Notes: a model not told the origin generated them from the letters alone. DNA of 64,000 nucleotides from JAYFRL01 sp034925905 (GCA_034925905.1 JAYFRL010000004.1:1-64000), one strand, 5' to 3'; counted from the stretch's first letter, positions 27,282 through 35,871 are shown. Numbers and translations: made by a program.

Positions 27282-28022
27282 TTAGTCAGCATTTATATAT
27301 TTATCAATAATAGACTGAAGGGTTCCGTCTGCCTTTAATTCAGCAAGAGCTTCATTAACTTTTTTAACCAACTCGTCATTTCCTTTTTTGAAGGCTATGG
27401 CATATTCTTCTTCCGTAAATACTTCGTCAAGAACTTCTACCTCATCATTTTCGGCAGCAAGAGCTTTAGCAACCTGATCGTCGATTACAACTGCGTCAAG
27501 CTTGCCTTGAGCAAGAGATTGAACTGCTTCAAAGCCTTTATTGAAACGTTCAACATTTTCAGTAACATCTGCCACATATATGTCGCCTGTTGTTCCAAGC
27601 TGAACACCTATGGTTTTACCGTCAAGGTCAGCAGCACTTTTAACAACATCGCTTCCTTTTTTAACTATTATTGCCTGGGAAGCTTTTACATAAGAGTCAG
27701 AAAAATCAACGCTTTCAAGCCTGTCTTCCGTTATTGTCATACCAGCAACACCGATATCAGCCTTCCCTGAAAGCAACGCTGGAATAATGGAATCGAAAAG
27801 CATATCTTCTATAACAAGCTCCATTCCAAGTTTGTCAGCAATAGCCTGAGCTATTTCCGCATCAATTCCGATAATCTTTTGATTCTCGTAATACTCATAC
27901 GGAGGGAACTCCGCATTCGTTGCCATAACGAGCTGGTCTTTTGATTTGCTTCCGCAAGCGGATATAGAAAAAACCATTACGGTTGCAAGAACAGCGGTTA
28001 ATATTCTTTTTGTAAACTTCAT
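27282..28022 (-). CDS. Amino-acid-binding lipoprotein of the ABC transporter
   Basis: This 246-residue protein has a signal peptide with lipobox ISAC (Cys23). It is a family 3 solute-binding protein: NAEFPPYEYYENQKIIGIDAEIAQAI is the typical N-terminal lobe, and IGVQLGTTGD the hinge-region motif. The polar amino acid it binds cannot be told from the sequence. AGGGGG precedes the ATG. It is the first gene of the three-gene operon. Confidence 0.94.
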   Translation of the reverse strand: MKFTKRILTAVLATVMVFSISACGSKSKDQLVMATNAEFPPYEYYENQKIIGIDAEIAQAIADKLGMELVIEDMLFDSIIPALLSGKADIGVAGMTITEDRLESVDFSDSYVKASQAIIVKKGSDVVKSAADLDGKTIGVQLGTTGDIYVADVTENVERFNKGFEAVQSLAQGKLDAVVIDDQVAKALAAENDEVEVLDEVFTEEEYAIAFKKGNDELVKKVNEALAELKADGTLQSIIDKYINAD

Positions 28023-28070
28023 TATTAAATCCCCCTAAGTACAATTTTAATTTTCTTACCAATAAAATGT

Positions 28071-28099
28071 ATTATACTTTACTATTTATAAAAACGCAA
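28071..28099 (-). promoter_or_regulatory. Promoter of the amino-acid ABC operon
   Basis: TTGCGT (28094-28099) and TATAAT (28071-28076) on the minus strand are 17 bases apart, about 50 bases before the start codon. Confidence 0.6.
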
Positions 28100-28229
28100 G
28101 TATTATCTATATAAATTAGTATTTTTTGCATAAATAAACATTAATCTAATCGAGATATCCCTGAATAGCCCCATATTAAATCATATATAAGTGAATAACT
28201 TATGCATATCATTAATCCCAAGGATATAA

Positions 28230-29657
28230 TTATTCATTATGCTTTGAAAGCTCAAGTGTAAATACAAATTCTGTTCCCAAGCCTTCTTCGCTTTTAACCT
28301 CTATATTTTCATTATGGAGCCTTATAAATTCTTTTACTATAGAAAGACCAAGACCGCTTCCGGTTTTGTATTCTCCTCTTGAATCATCTGTTTTATAAAA
28401 TCTGTCGAATACATATTTAAGCTTTCCTTCATTTATTCCTTTTCCGCTGTCTCTGACATAAATTTTGGCTTTCTCGCCAATTGTCTGGGTTTCAATCTGT
28501 ATTTTCCCGTTTTCATCGGTAAATTTAAGCGCATTGTCTAAGAGATTATATATCACCCTTTGTATCTTATCAATATCGGCGCTTACAAATATATTTTCCG
28601 TTTCAAATATGGCCTCGGCAAATATGTCTTTTTGCGTAAATCTCGGTTCCAAGGTTGCTATAACATCCTTTATCAACTGGTTTATATCGAAATCCGTTAT
28701 TTCAAGAGGCATAATATCCGATTGTGCCCTTGTTAAATCAACAACATCATTTGTAAGTTTACTAAGGCGCACCGTTTCCTCTAAAACTATATTAAGATAA
28801 TATCCCGTTTTCTCAGGAGGAACTGTCCCGTCTATGATAGCATTTAAAAAACCCTGTATAGAAGTCAGCGGTGAACGCAAATCATGGGATACGTTTGCTA
28901 TAAAGCTTTTGCGTACTTTGTCATATTCATCCAAGCTTTCCGCCATATAATTAAAGCTTTTTGCAAGCTCTCCTATTTCGTCGTTGCTTTTAACTTCAAG
29001 ACGTTTGTCGAAATTTCCGTTTGCTATGACCTTTGCAGCCTCATTCATTTCCAAAAGAGGCTTTGTTATCCTTTTCCCTGATATATAAACCAATATGGCT
29101 CCAAAAATTAAAATGATTATTATGCAGACAACTCCTGCCTGCCACATCCCCTTCGCAGCTTTTTGGATATCGTTAAGCGCTGAGCACATAAATATACTGC
29201 CAATAGTATTATCATATGCTTTTATGGGATAACCAACCATAAGCATAGGCTCTGAAAACATTCCCCCGGCTTTTCCTATTATCGAAATTATATTCCCGTC
29301 TAAAACATCTTTTTTTGCGTCATCAGAGAGTCTTTTGCCTATCCATTCCTGGCTTATTCCAGGCGAAGCCACCAAAACTCTGCCTTCCGAATCCAGAAAA
29401 AAAACGCTGGCATTCATATAGTTTTCAAGTATGTCAAGCCTTAAATTTATTGCGCTTGTGTCTATAACTCCAACATATATATAGTTTGCAAACTCCTCGG
29501 AAATCTTTTTCCCATGCTTTATAAACTCATCTTCCTTTTGGGAGATGTAATAATCGCTGTAAACTTTATATAAAACTCCTATAAGTACAGCAAAGCTAAA
29601 CACAAATATGCTCATATATAGTAAAAGCTGTTTTTTTAATATGGATTTAATATGCAT
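28230..29657 (-). CDS. Orphan sensor histidine kinase
   Basis: This 475-residue kinase has a membrane helix (about 10-30), an extracytoplasmic sensor domain of some 135 residues (about 32-168), a second helix (172-192), HAMP (195-247), HisKA with the phospho-accepting His258 in VSHDLRSP, and a HATPase domain (NLLDNALKF, DSGKGI, GSGLGLSIV). No response regulator gene is adjacent. ATG 29657 is chosen for GGAG upstream; the frame remains open further upstream without support. The sensor domain resembles single CACHE/PAS-like folds, and its ligand is unknown. Confidence 0.9.
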   Translation of the reverse strand: MHIKSILKKQLLLYMSIFVFSFAVLIGVLYKVYSDYYISQKEDEFIKHGKKISEEFANYIYVGVIDTSAINLRLDILENYMNASVFFLDSEGRVLVASPGISQEWIGKRLSDDAKKDVLDGNIISIIGKAGGMFSEPMLMVGYPIKAYDNTIGSIFMCSALNDIQKAAKGMWQAGVVCIIIILIFGAILVYISGKRITKPLLEMNEAAKVIANGNFDKRLEVKSNDEIGELAKSFNYMAESLDEYDKVRKSFIANVSHDLRSPLTSIQGFLNAIIDGTVPPEKTGYYLNIVLEETVRLSKLTNDVVDLTRAQSDIMPLEITDFDINQLIKDVIATLEPRFTQKDIFAEAIFETENIFVSADIDKIQRVIYNLLDNALKFTDENGKIQIETQTIGEKAKIYVRDSGKGINEGKLKYVFDRFYKTDDSRGEYKTGSGLGLSIVKEFIRLHNENIEVKSEEGLGTEFVFTLELSKHNE

Positions 29658-29827
29658 AGTATCGCTCCGTTTCGATATAAAATCAAGGATATGATAACAT
29701 ATTCTAACCAAATATAAAAGAGCCAAGCCGTTATTACTCCAAACTGTACTTTTAAATAACAGTGATTTTAATACCCATAAGTAACCAAAACTAAAATTCC
29801 TAAGCAACCAATATGTTTTTAGATTTA

Positions 29828-29865
29828 AAAACCCCCTAAAACATATGTTTTAGGGGGTTTTGTTG
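29828..29865 (-). terminator. Strong terminator after rplL
   Basis: A perfect palindrome, 29828-29844 against 29845-29861, contains a CCCCC/GGGGG core with T-runs on each side. It closes the ribosomal operon 12 bases after the rplL stop. Confidence 0.93.
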
Positions 29866-29873
29866 TTATCAAA

Positions 29874-30248
29874 TTACTTAAGGGTAACTTTTGCTCCAAC
29901 TTCTTCAAGCTTAGCTTTAATTCCCTCTGCTTCTTCTTTTGGAGCGCCTTCTTTAAGCATTTTAGGTGCGCCGTCAACAAGGTCTTTTGCTTCTTTAAGA
30001 CCAAGGCCAGTAATTTCTCTTACAACCTTGATAACCTTAATCTTTTCTGCTCCAACCTCTGTAAGTTCTACGTTAAATTCCGTCTTTTCTTCTACTTCAG
30101 CAGCCACAACACCTGCTGCTGCAACTGCAACGCCTGCTGCTGCAGAAACGCCAAATTCTTCCTCTGCCTTTTTTACTAAATCATTAAGTTCTACAACTGT
30201 AAGTTCTTTTACCGCTGCGATAATTTCTTCAATTGATAATTTTGCCAT
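29874..30248 (-). CDS. rplL: 50S ribosomal protein L7/L12
   Basis: This 124-residue stalk protein has an N-terminal dimerisation helix region, an Ala/Val-rich hinge (about 35-52) and the C-terminal factor-binding domain with GLKEAKDLVDGAPK. It follows rplJ after 48 bases. AGGTGC lies upstream of the ATG. It is the last gene before the terminator. Confidence 0.98.
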   Translation of the reverse strand: MAKLSIEEIIAAVKELTVVELNDLVKKAEEEFGVSAAAGVAVAAAGVVAAEVEEKTEFNVELTEVGAEKIKVIKVVREITGLGLKEAKDLVDGAPKMLKEGAPKEEAEGIKAKLEEVGAKVTLK

Positions 30249-30296
30249 TAATAAGCACCTCCGAATTTATAGTTTATTATTTTAGTTTCAGATATT

Positions 30297-30797
30297 TTAA
30301 GCTTCAGCGTTTTCCGGTTTTTTATCTGCAATAGCCTGAATAACACGCGCAAACGCTGACATTGGGGATTTGAAGCTTCCAAGAAGTTTTGAAAGAAGGA
30401 CTTCTCTTGAAGGAATGTTTGCTAAAGCCTGAATACCCTCAGCATCATAAACAACACCTTCAACAACTCCGGCTTTAAATTCAAGAGTCTTTAAAGTTTT
30501 GGCCTCTGCATTCAAAATAGAAGCTGCTTTTGTAGATTCATCATAACTTATAGCTACTGTTGTTGGACCTCCAAGATATTGGCTTAAGCCTTCAAAACGA
30601 GTATCCTTAATTGCAAAGCTAATCATTGTGTTTTTATAAACCTTATAATCAACTCCGCCTTCTCTTAATTTCTTTCTTAAGGCTGTGTCCTGTTCAACTG
30701 TAAGTCCTCTTCCGTCAACTAAAACAACAGATTCGGCTTTTTCAAGCTTTTCTTTAAGCTCGTTGACAACAAGCTGCTTTTTTTCGATTTTTGCCAT
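30297..30797 (-). CDS. rplJ: 50S ribosomal protein L10
   Basis: This 166-residue protein anchors L7/L12 dimers to the ribosome. ATG 30797 (MAKIEKKQ) has AGGAGGTG upstream. A longer in-frame reading to 30914 would translate the L10 leader RNA and is rejected. Expression is probably autoregulated through that leader. Confidence 0.98.
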   Translation of the reverse strand: MAKIEKKQLVVNELKEKLEKAESVVLVDGRGLTVEQDTALRKKLREGGVDYKVYKNTMISFAIKDTRFEGLSQYLGGPTTVAISYDESTKAASILNAEAKTLKTLEFKAGVVEGVVYDAEGIQALANIPSREVLLSKLLGSFKSPMSAFARVIQAIADKKPENAEA

Positions 30798-30824
30798 TAA
30801 ATACACCTCCTGTTTGCATAAAAT

Positions 30825-30935
30825 AAAAAATGCCTCTTCACATAGACAAAGAGGCACAAAAATAATCCTTAATTTTTTCCTCGGCAGGCAGTTTAAAACT
30901 TTACGCTTGCGCACCTACTGTCTATGGTAATATTA
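30825..30935 (-). ncRNA. Ribosomal protein L10 leader with attenuator
   Basis: The minus strand carries the hallmarks of the Firmicutes L10 leader: AGACAGTAGGTGC, then TGCCTGCCGAGGA, ending in a GC-rich terminator hairpin (30831-30838 with 30849-30856) followed by six T. In this family the L10-L12 complex binds the leader and favours termination. The GTCTATG in the terminator loop can pair with the 5' CATAGAC of the leader, which fits a switch between two folds. Confidence 0.93.
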
Positions 30936-30968
30936 AAATAAATACTTAAACATTATATACCAAACGGC

Positions 30969-31679
30969 TTATTGTGTCAATCCCTGGTCAGAAATCTTTG
31001 CAGGATTGATCTTGATGCCTGGGCCCATTGTTGTTGAAACAACAACGCTCTTTAAATACTGGCCTTTTGCAGCTACCGGTCTGGCTTTTAAAATAGCACC
31101 TATGAGAGTCTGGAAGTTTTCATATAACTTTTCAGAGCCGAATGAAGCCTTGCCAAACGGCACATGAATAATATTTGTTTTATCAAGACGGTATTCAATT
31201 TTACCGGCTTTAATATCCTTAATAGCTTTTGCAACATCCATTGTTACCGTTCCGGCTTTTGGGTTCGGCATAAGGCCTTTAGGACCCAAAACACGTCCCA
31301 AACGTCCAACAACACCCATCATATCAGGTGTGGCAACAACAACGTCAAATCCAAACCAGTTTTCATTCTGGATTCTAGGGATTAAATCTTCTGCACCTAC
31401 AAAATCAGCCCCGGCTGATGTAGCCTCCTCTGCTTTGTCTCCCTTAGCAAAAACTAAAACGCGAACAGCTTTACCTGTTCCATGAGGCAATACAACCGCT
31501 CCACGAACCTGCTGATCGGCATGCCTGCCGTCAACGCCTAAACGAATATGAGCTTCTACGGTTTCATCGAATTTTGCAACAGCTGTTTGAGGCAAAATAT
31601 TTATCGCATCTTTTGTATCATACAAAACTGAAGATTCTACCAGCTTTGCTTTTTCAATATATTTTTTTCCTCTTTTCAC
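30969..31679 (-). CDS. rplA: 50S ribosomal protein L1
   Basis: This 236-residue protein forms the mobile L1 stalk that handles the E-site tRNA. I chose the GTG start at 31679 (then Lys-Arg-Gly-Lys-Lys), eight bases after GGAGG; the family usually starts there. The frame is open to 31727, but that part is leader. L1 is a known autoregulator of its mRNA in other bacteria. Confidence 0.96.
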   Translation of the reverse strand: MKRGKKYIEKAKLVESSVLYDTKDAINILPQTAVAKFDETVEAHIRLGVDGRHADQQVRGAVVLPHGTGKAVRVLVFAKGDKAEEATSAGADFVGAEDLIPRIQNENWFGFDVVVATPDMMGVVGRLGRVLGPKGLMPNPKAGTVTMDVAKAIKDIKAGKIEYRLDKTNIIHVPFGKASFGSEKLYENFQTLIGAILKARPVAAKGQYLKSVVVSTTMGPGIKINPAKISDQGLTQ

Positions 31680-31696
31680 AAATTTGTCCTCCTTAT

Positions 31697-31748
31697 GTGG
31701 TAATATCGGGAGCCGTTTCCCTCCCACTTTTGCGAAATTATCGCAAAA
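31697..31748 (-). promoter_or_regulatory. Structured leader before rplA (copy 2 of a paired element)
   Basis: On the minus strand a hairpin (31728-31748) is followed by GTGGGAGGGA, then CTCCCG and ATTACCAC, just before AGGAGG. The outer GTGG/CCAC and inner GGGA/TCCC parts can pair. The same arrangement occurs before rplK at 32197-32239. Confidence 0.65.
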
Positions 31749-31751
31749 TTA

Positions 31752-32177
31752 TCATTCTTTAACAACAATGCCCATGCTCCTTGCCGTTCCGCAAATCATT
31801 CTGTATGCGGCTTCGAGAGACGAGGCGTTTAAATCCGGCATTTTTGTTTCGGCAATTTTCATTGCTTCATCTTTTGAGATTGTAGCAACTTTTGTTTTGT
31901 TCGGCACGCCTGATCCGGATTCTATTTTGCAGGCTTTTTTAAGTAAAACTGCCGCCGGCGGAGTTTTTGTTATAAAGCTATAGCTTCTGTCTTGATACAC
32001 AGTAATAACTACTGGAATAATAAGGCCTACCTGTGCCGCTGTTTTCTCATTGAACTCTTTGCAAAAGCCCATGATGTTAACTCCATGCTGACCCAAAGCC
32101 GGACCTACCGGTGGAGCTGGTGTTGCCTTGCCTGCCGGAATTTGTAATTTGATATAACCAGTAACTTTTTTTGCCAT
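31752..32177 (-). CDS. rplK: 50S ribosomal protein L11
   Basis: This 141-residue protein forms the GTPase-associated centre with 23S rRNA. It shows the conserved IPAGKATPAPPVGPALGQHGVNI segment (residues about 15-37; read in two parts, IPAGKATPAPP and VGPALGQHGVNI). ATG 32177 has AGGAGGTG upstream. The extension to 32249 is leader RNA. Confidence 0.98.
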   Translation of the reverse strand: MAKKVTGYIKLQIPAGKATPAPPVGPALGQHGVNIMGFCKEFNEKTAAQVGLIIPVVITVYQDRSYSFITKTPPAAVLLKKACKIESGSGVPNKTKVATISKDEAMKIAETKMPDLNASSLEAAYRMICGTARSMGIVVKE

Positions 32178-32196
32178 CTCGGCACCTCCTATAAAT

Positions 32197-32239
32197 GTGG
32201 TAATTAACGGGATTGTCCCTCCCACGTGCGTAACCGCAC
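32197..32239 (-). promoter_or_regulatory. Structured leader before rplK (copy 1 of a paired element)
   Basis: On the minus strand a 5-bp hairpin (32226-32239) precedes GTGGGAGGGA, then ATCCCG and ATTACCAC, close to AGGAGGTG. Order, spacing and the paired GTGG/CCAC and GGGA/TCCC segments match the element before rplA. Confidence 0.65.
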
Positions 32240-32268
32240 TAAAAAACAATGTTTAAATTTTCAGTTTA

Positions 32269-32817
32269 TCAAAGCTTTTCAATCTGAGTATAATCAAACT
32301 CGGTAGGCGTTTCCCTTCCGAAAATAGAAAGCTTAACAACAACAACCTTTTTGTTTGGATTGATTTCTTTAATAATCCCAACCGATTCTACGAAAGGACC
32401 GTTTGAAACCTTTACAGCGTCTCCAACTTCAAAGTCAAAGCGCTGAGCAAAAGATTCTATTCCCATTGAACGAACCTCAGCTTCAGTTAAAGGAATCGGC
32501 TTCGAGCCGGGGCCGACAAAGCTTGTTACACCTCTTGTGTTTCTTATAACATACCATGTATCATCGTTCATGATCATTTTAAGAAGCACATATCCGGGAA
32601 ACACTTTTCTGGAAACCGTCTTTTTTTGACCGTTTTTAATCTCAACAACATCTTGAACCGGGACACTGACTTCGTGAATAAAATCCTGCATTCCTCTGTT
32701 TTCAATTATTTTTTCCAGATTAGCTTTAACTTTGTTCTCATAGCCCGAATAAGTATGCACAACATACCACTTAAGCTCGGACTTGTTTCCTTCCGGTTTC
32801 ATTGATTCTTCAGACAC
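32269..32817 (-). CDS. nusG: Transcription termination/antitermination factor NusG
   Basis: This protein of about 182 residues has an NGN domain starting KWYVVHTYSGYE and a C-terminal KOW domain (DAVKVSNGPFVESVG). It binds RNA polymerase and adjusts pausing and termination. The start is uncertain: ATG 32826 sits directly against the AAAAGG ribosome site, while GTG 32817 has a normal spacing, so I chose GTG. It lies between secE and rplK, the usual order. Confidence 0.95.
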   Translation of the reverse strand: MSEESMKPEGNKSELKWYVVHTYSGYENKVKANLEKIIENRGMQDFIHEVSVPVQDVVEIKNGQKKTVSRKVFPGYVLLKMIMNDDTWYVIRNTRGVTSFVGPGSKPIPLTEAEVRSMGIESFAQRFDFEVGDAVKVSNGPFVESVGIIKEINPNKKVVVVKLSIFGRETPTEFDYTQIEKL

Positions 32818-32842
32818 ATTAATCATCCTTTTTCAGTTACTC

Positions 32843-33112
32843 TTAGACTATAAGTCCTATTAATAAGTTCAGGCCTGTTGTAAAAACTGTATCCATACAG
32901 AATATTATGCCACCTATAACCAAGGATGTAATCATAACTGTAACAGTCTTTTTGGAAACCTCAGAGCGGTTTGGCCATATAATCTTATGAAATTCCGCTT
33001 TGTAATCCTTTATAGTCTCAGAGAAGCTTTGCTTGCCATTTTTTGATTGTTTCTTTGGCTTTGACTCATTTTTTACAAATTCACTTGAGTTTTGCTTGTT
33101 TTGTTCTTCCAT
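32843..33112 (-). CDS. secE: Preprotein translocase subunit SecE
   Basis: This 89-residue protein has a charged Lys-rich N-terminal half, the conserved amphipathic segment EFHKIIWPNRSEV, and one membrane helix (VTVMITSLVIGGIIF onward). It stabilises SecY. The ATG at 33112 is preceded by AAGGAA; an in-frame GTG three codons earlier overlaps that site. Confidence 0.95.
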   Translation of the reverse strand: MEEQNKQNSSEFVKNESKPKKQSKNGKQSFSETIKDYKAEFHKIIWPNRSEVSKKTVTVMITSLVIGGIIFCMDTVFTTGLNLLIGLIV

Positions 33113-33145
33113 GGTTTTCACTTCCTTATAAGAACTTTTAAAGGC

Positions 33146-33295
33146 TTACTTTGTTTCTTTATGAACAGTATGAGTTTTGCAAAACTTGCAATATTTCTTC
33201 ATTTCGATTCTGTCCGGTTGTTTCTTTTTGTCTTTGGTTGTGCTATAATTCCTTTGCTTACAATCTGTGCAAGCTAAAGTTATACGTGTTCTCAA
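33146..33295 (-). CDS. rpmG: 50S ribosomal protein L33
   Basis: This 49-residue protein starts with TTG (Arg-Thr-Arg-Ile-Thr follows), eight bases after GGAGG. It contains two Cys pairs (ACTDCKQ and YCKFCKTH), so it is the zinc-binding C+ form of L33. It is the first gene of rpmG-secE-nusG-rplK-rplA-rplJ-rplL. Confidence 0.95.
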   Translation of the reverse strand: MRTRITLACTDCKQRNYSTTKDKKKQPDRIEMKKYCKFCKTHTVHKETK

Positions 33296-33353
33296 AACTT
33301 CCACCTCCGATACTAAGTTTGCATAAAAAAAAGACTCTCGTCATACGGATTTT

Positions 33354-33382
33354 ATTTTATCATACAGATATTTATATGTCAA
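33354..33382 (-). promoter_or_regulatory. Promoter of the rpmG-secE-nusG operon
   Basis: Consensus TTGACA (33377-33382) and TAAAAT (33354-33359) on the minus strand are 17 bases apart, about 60 bases before rpmG. Confidence 0.78.
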
Positions 33383-33430
33383 CTTTTATTTACGTTATTA
33401 ATGGGTTTAAAACCCTTATTTTATTATGAT

Positions 33431-33459
33431 TTGACTTTATATACGGGTTAAATTATAAT
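33431..33459 (+). promoter_or_regulatory. Promoter of the EamA-family transporter gene
   Basis: TTGACT (33431-33436) and TATAAT (33454-33459) are 17 bases apart, about 50 bases before the start codon. It diverges from the ribosomal operon promoter. Confidence 0.72.
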
Positions 33460-33512
33460 ATGCTTTGTCTATCACTTTAAAAATTTCTTACACGTGAAAG
33501 GTAACTGTTTTT

Positions 33513-34403
33513 ATGAACCTTTTTCCGGACAATAAAAAACATATATTTTATGGTTCTTTTATAATTGCCGAATGTTTTCTTTGGGGAATTGGCAATCCTC
33601 TTATAAAAATAGCTTTTTACGGCATTCCCGTGTTTTATTTGCTTTTCTTAAGATTTTTTCTCTCTTTTATGCTTTTTATGCTTATATTTGGCAAAAAAAT
33701 TATGGGGCGTATAAAGCTTATAAATCCTTTTCATCATACCCTTATAGGCCTTTTTACGGCAGGAGCGTTTATATGCTGTAATCTTGCGCTCAAAATAACA
33801 TCTTCCATAACCGCAGGTTTTTTGATGTCTCTTGCTGTTGTGTTCACTCCTTTTATAAGCCGATTTTTGCTTAAAACAAGCATTAAACCTCAAATTTTTG
33901 GTTTCATAGCTATTATTCTGGCAGGGATGTATTTTCTATGCATGCAGGGTGAAAAGCTTTCTTTTGGAATGGGCGAGTTTTTAGCGGTTATGTCCTCTGT
34001 TTTTATAGCCGTTGCAATGGTTCTCACCGAAAAATATTCATATGAGCTTGATCCTGTTACAATATCTACATCTCAATCTCTAATAACCTCGCTGGCATGT
34101 TTAATATTTGCCTTGGTTTTTGAAAGCGCTCCGGATTTTAAAAGTGTGGAATTAATAGATGAATATATGATAATTGTATATCTCGCCGTGGGATGCACCT
34201 TTGTTTCCTACCTTCTTCAAAATATGGCTTTGTCAAAGCTTCCTGCAACATATATTTCTCTGGCATTTTGTTCCGAGCCTATTTTTACTGCAATATTTTC
34301 AAATATAATACTGGGTGAAACCCTTTCTCCTATAGGTTTTTTTGGAGCCGGGCTAATAATAATAGGAATTTGCCTAGCCTCTCTCCTGCCCCATGCTTTT
34401 TAA
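33513..34403 (+). CDS. EamA/DMT-family transporter
   Basis: This 296-residue membrane protein has ten hydrophobic segments arranged as two EamA repeats. It starts SFIIAECFLWGIGNPLIK and ends with EPIFTAIFSNIILGETLSPIG, the typical end of repeat two. The family exports amino acids or other metabolites; the substrate is not known. AAAGGTAA lies upstream. It is a single-gene unit with its own promoter and terminator. Confidence 0.9.
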   Translation: MNLFPDNKKHIFYGSFIIAECFLWGIGNPLIKIAFYGIPVFYLLFLRFFLSFMLFMLIFGKKIMGRIKLINPFHHTLIGLFTAGAFICCNLALKITSSITAGFLMSLAVVFTPFISRFLLKTSIKPQIFGFIAIILAGMYFLCMQGEKLSFGMGEFLAVMSSVFIAVAMVLTEKYSYELDPVTISTSQSLITSLACLIFALVFESAPDFKSVELIDEYMIIVYLAVGCTFVSYLLQNMALSKLPATYISLAFCSEPIFTAIFSNIILGETLSPIGFFGAGLIIIGICLASLLPHAF

Positions 34404-34433
34404 AGCCCTGATTGATTAGGGCTTATTTTTTTC
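34403..34433 (+). terminator. Terminator of the EamA gene
   Basis: A 7-bp stem (34403-34409 with 34418-34424) is followed by a T-run. It overlaps the last base of the stop codon. Confidence 0.8.
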
Positions 34434-34526
34434 CAGATTTTACTATGATATTTATCAGATTTATAGGAACAAACTTAAAATTGAATCCGTATAATAAGAA
34501 TAAAACTTAAATAGGAGGACAAAAAA

Positions 34527-35450
34527 ATGAAATTTAACTTAAGAAAATCATTTGCTATAGCTATGGCAATAACTTCAGCAATGACACTTACAGCTTTTGC
34601 AGAAGAAACTGAAACCGCTTCAACCGCAGCGCAGGAAACAAATGTTGAGGTCACCTCTCAAGCAACAACCAATGAGGTTACAGCTTTAGAAGAAGAAAAA
34701 TACGAGCTTTTTTCAGGCGCTATAGAGTCAATTCAAAAAACAGAAGGAGACAACTATTCTGTAACCATTCTTTCGGGTGAAGAAACGGTTGTTTTTACAA
34801 TTCAAGACCAATTTATACTTGATCAGTCAGACCTTACATACAAAAAAGCCGGGGACCTTCTGGCAGGTGAAAAAATAACCGCTATTTGGGATAAAACTTC
34901 TTCTGTTACAACCAGCCTTCCGCCAATAGCTCCTGGAGCGATAGGCTTTGTGCTTAATGCGGAAACAGGATTTATAGACCTTTCGGAATATAATGCCGAG
35001 CTTGTTAACTCGGAAAATTCATTAATGCTTAATATCAGCGAAGGCACAGTGCTTGCAAGCTCAAAGGGAACAGACGCGGCAGTTGCAAAAGAAGACCTGG
35101 CAGGGAAAAAACTTCTTGTTCTTTATACGACAACCACAAAAAGCATACCTGCCCAAACAACACCTGAGCTTGTTATGATTATAGATGTAGAAGAAAGCGC
35201 TTCTGAAACCCCTGAGGAAACAACACCTGAGCTTATTCCCCTCCGCAGTACATGCGAAGCTCTTGGCTACACGGTTAAATGGGTTTCTAATGACGAACCT
35301 GTTGTAATCTCAAAAGACAGTGTAACAATAAGTGTAATTTTGGGCAGTGGCACAATAAAAGTCGGGGATGAGGAACGAACATTTGAAGCCCCTGTTATAT
35401 TACAGGATGGTTCAATGTATATAAGCAACCAGATAAAAAGCTATATTTAA
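34527..35450 (+). CDS. Secreted protein with a C-terminal copper-amine-oxidase-N-like domain
   Basis: This 307-residue protein has a classic signal peptide ending TAFA-EE, an acidic Thr/Ala-rich linker to about residue 50, a central domain (about 55-215) with repeated beta-strand patterns, and a C-terminal segment (about 233-307) reading LIPLRSTCEALGYTVKW. That segment matches the copper amine oxidase N-terminal-like domain common in exported clostridial proteins. The domain is not itself an oxidase and probably binds the cell surface or partner proteins. AGGAGG precedes the ATG. Confidence 0.85.
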   Translation: MKFNLRKSFAIAMAITSAMTLTAFAEETETASTAAQETNVEVTSQATTNEVTALEEEKYELFSGAIESIQKTEGDNYSVTILSGEETVVFTIQDQFILDQSDLTYKKAGDLLAGEKITAIWDKTSSVTTSLPPIAPGAIGFVLNAETGFIDLSEYNAELVNSENSLMLNISEGTVLASSKGTDAAVAKEDLAGKKLLVLYTTTTKSIPAQTTPELVMIIDVEESASETPEETTPELIPLRSTCEALGYTVKWVSNDEPVVISKDSVTISVILGSGTIKVGDEERTFEAPVILQDGSMYISNQIKSYI

Positions 35451-35470
35451 TAAGACCTTTTAAGTAAACA

Positions 35471-35514
35471 AAAACAGGCGGTATTATGATTATCACAATA
35501 CTGCCTGTTTTTTA
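35471..35514. terminator. Bidirectional terminator between the secreted protein and TSCPD genes
   Basis: A 15-bp stem starts at 35471 and closes at about 35512, around an 11-nt loop, with T-runs on both strands. Confidence 0.85.
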
Positions 35515-35541
35515 TATGTAATTAAGAGTAATAATTTTGTT

Positions 35542-35856
35542 TTATTTTATCAAAGGCTCTTCCATCTTTTTATTCTGTTTTTTATGATCCTTTTTCTTTT
35601 GTTCGTTTTGTTCGCTTTTATATTTGATAAGGGCCTTAGCAAGCTGATCCGGGCACGACGTGTTTTTTCTGCCACATGTTATCCCTTGGGTCTTTTTTAT
35701 AACTTCATCAATATCCATTCCCTCAACAAGCTTTGCTATACCTTTGTGGTTTCCTTCGCAGCCGCCTATAAATTCAAGGTTTTTTAATTTGTTATCCCTA
35801 ATATCAAAATTAATGCTTACAGCGCAGCTCCCTGTAGTCTTAAAACTGTATCCCAT
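35542..35856 (-). CDS. TSCPD-domain protein (TIGR03905 type)
   Basis: This 104-residue protein matches the small TSCPD family. It contains GGCEGNHKGI near 31-40 and CGRKNTSCPDQLAKAL, where the family tetrad TSCPD appears, and ends in a Lys-rich tail. The domain also occurs at the C-terminus of class II ribonucleotide reductases and may bind nucleotide or metal through its cysteines. The role of the short proteins is unknown. It lies downstream of a gamma-carbonic-anhydrase-like gene. Confidence 0.85.
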   Translation of the reverse strand: MGYSFKTTGSCAVSINFDIRDNKLKNLEFIGGCEGNHKGIAKLVEGMDIDEVIKKTQGITCGRKNTSCPDQLAKALIKYKSEQNEQKKKDHKKQNKKMEEPLIK

Positions 35857-35871
35857 AAAAATCTCCTTCTA

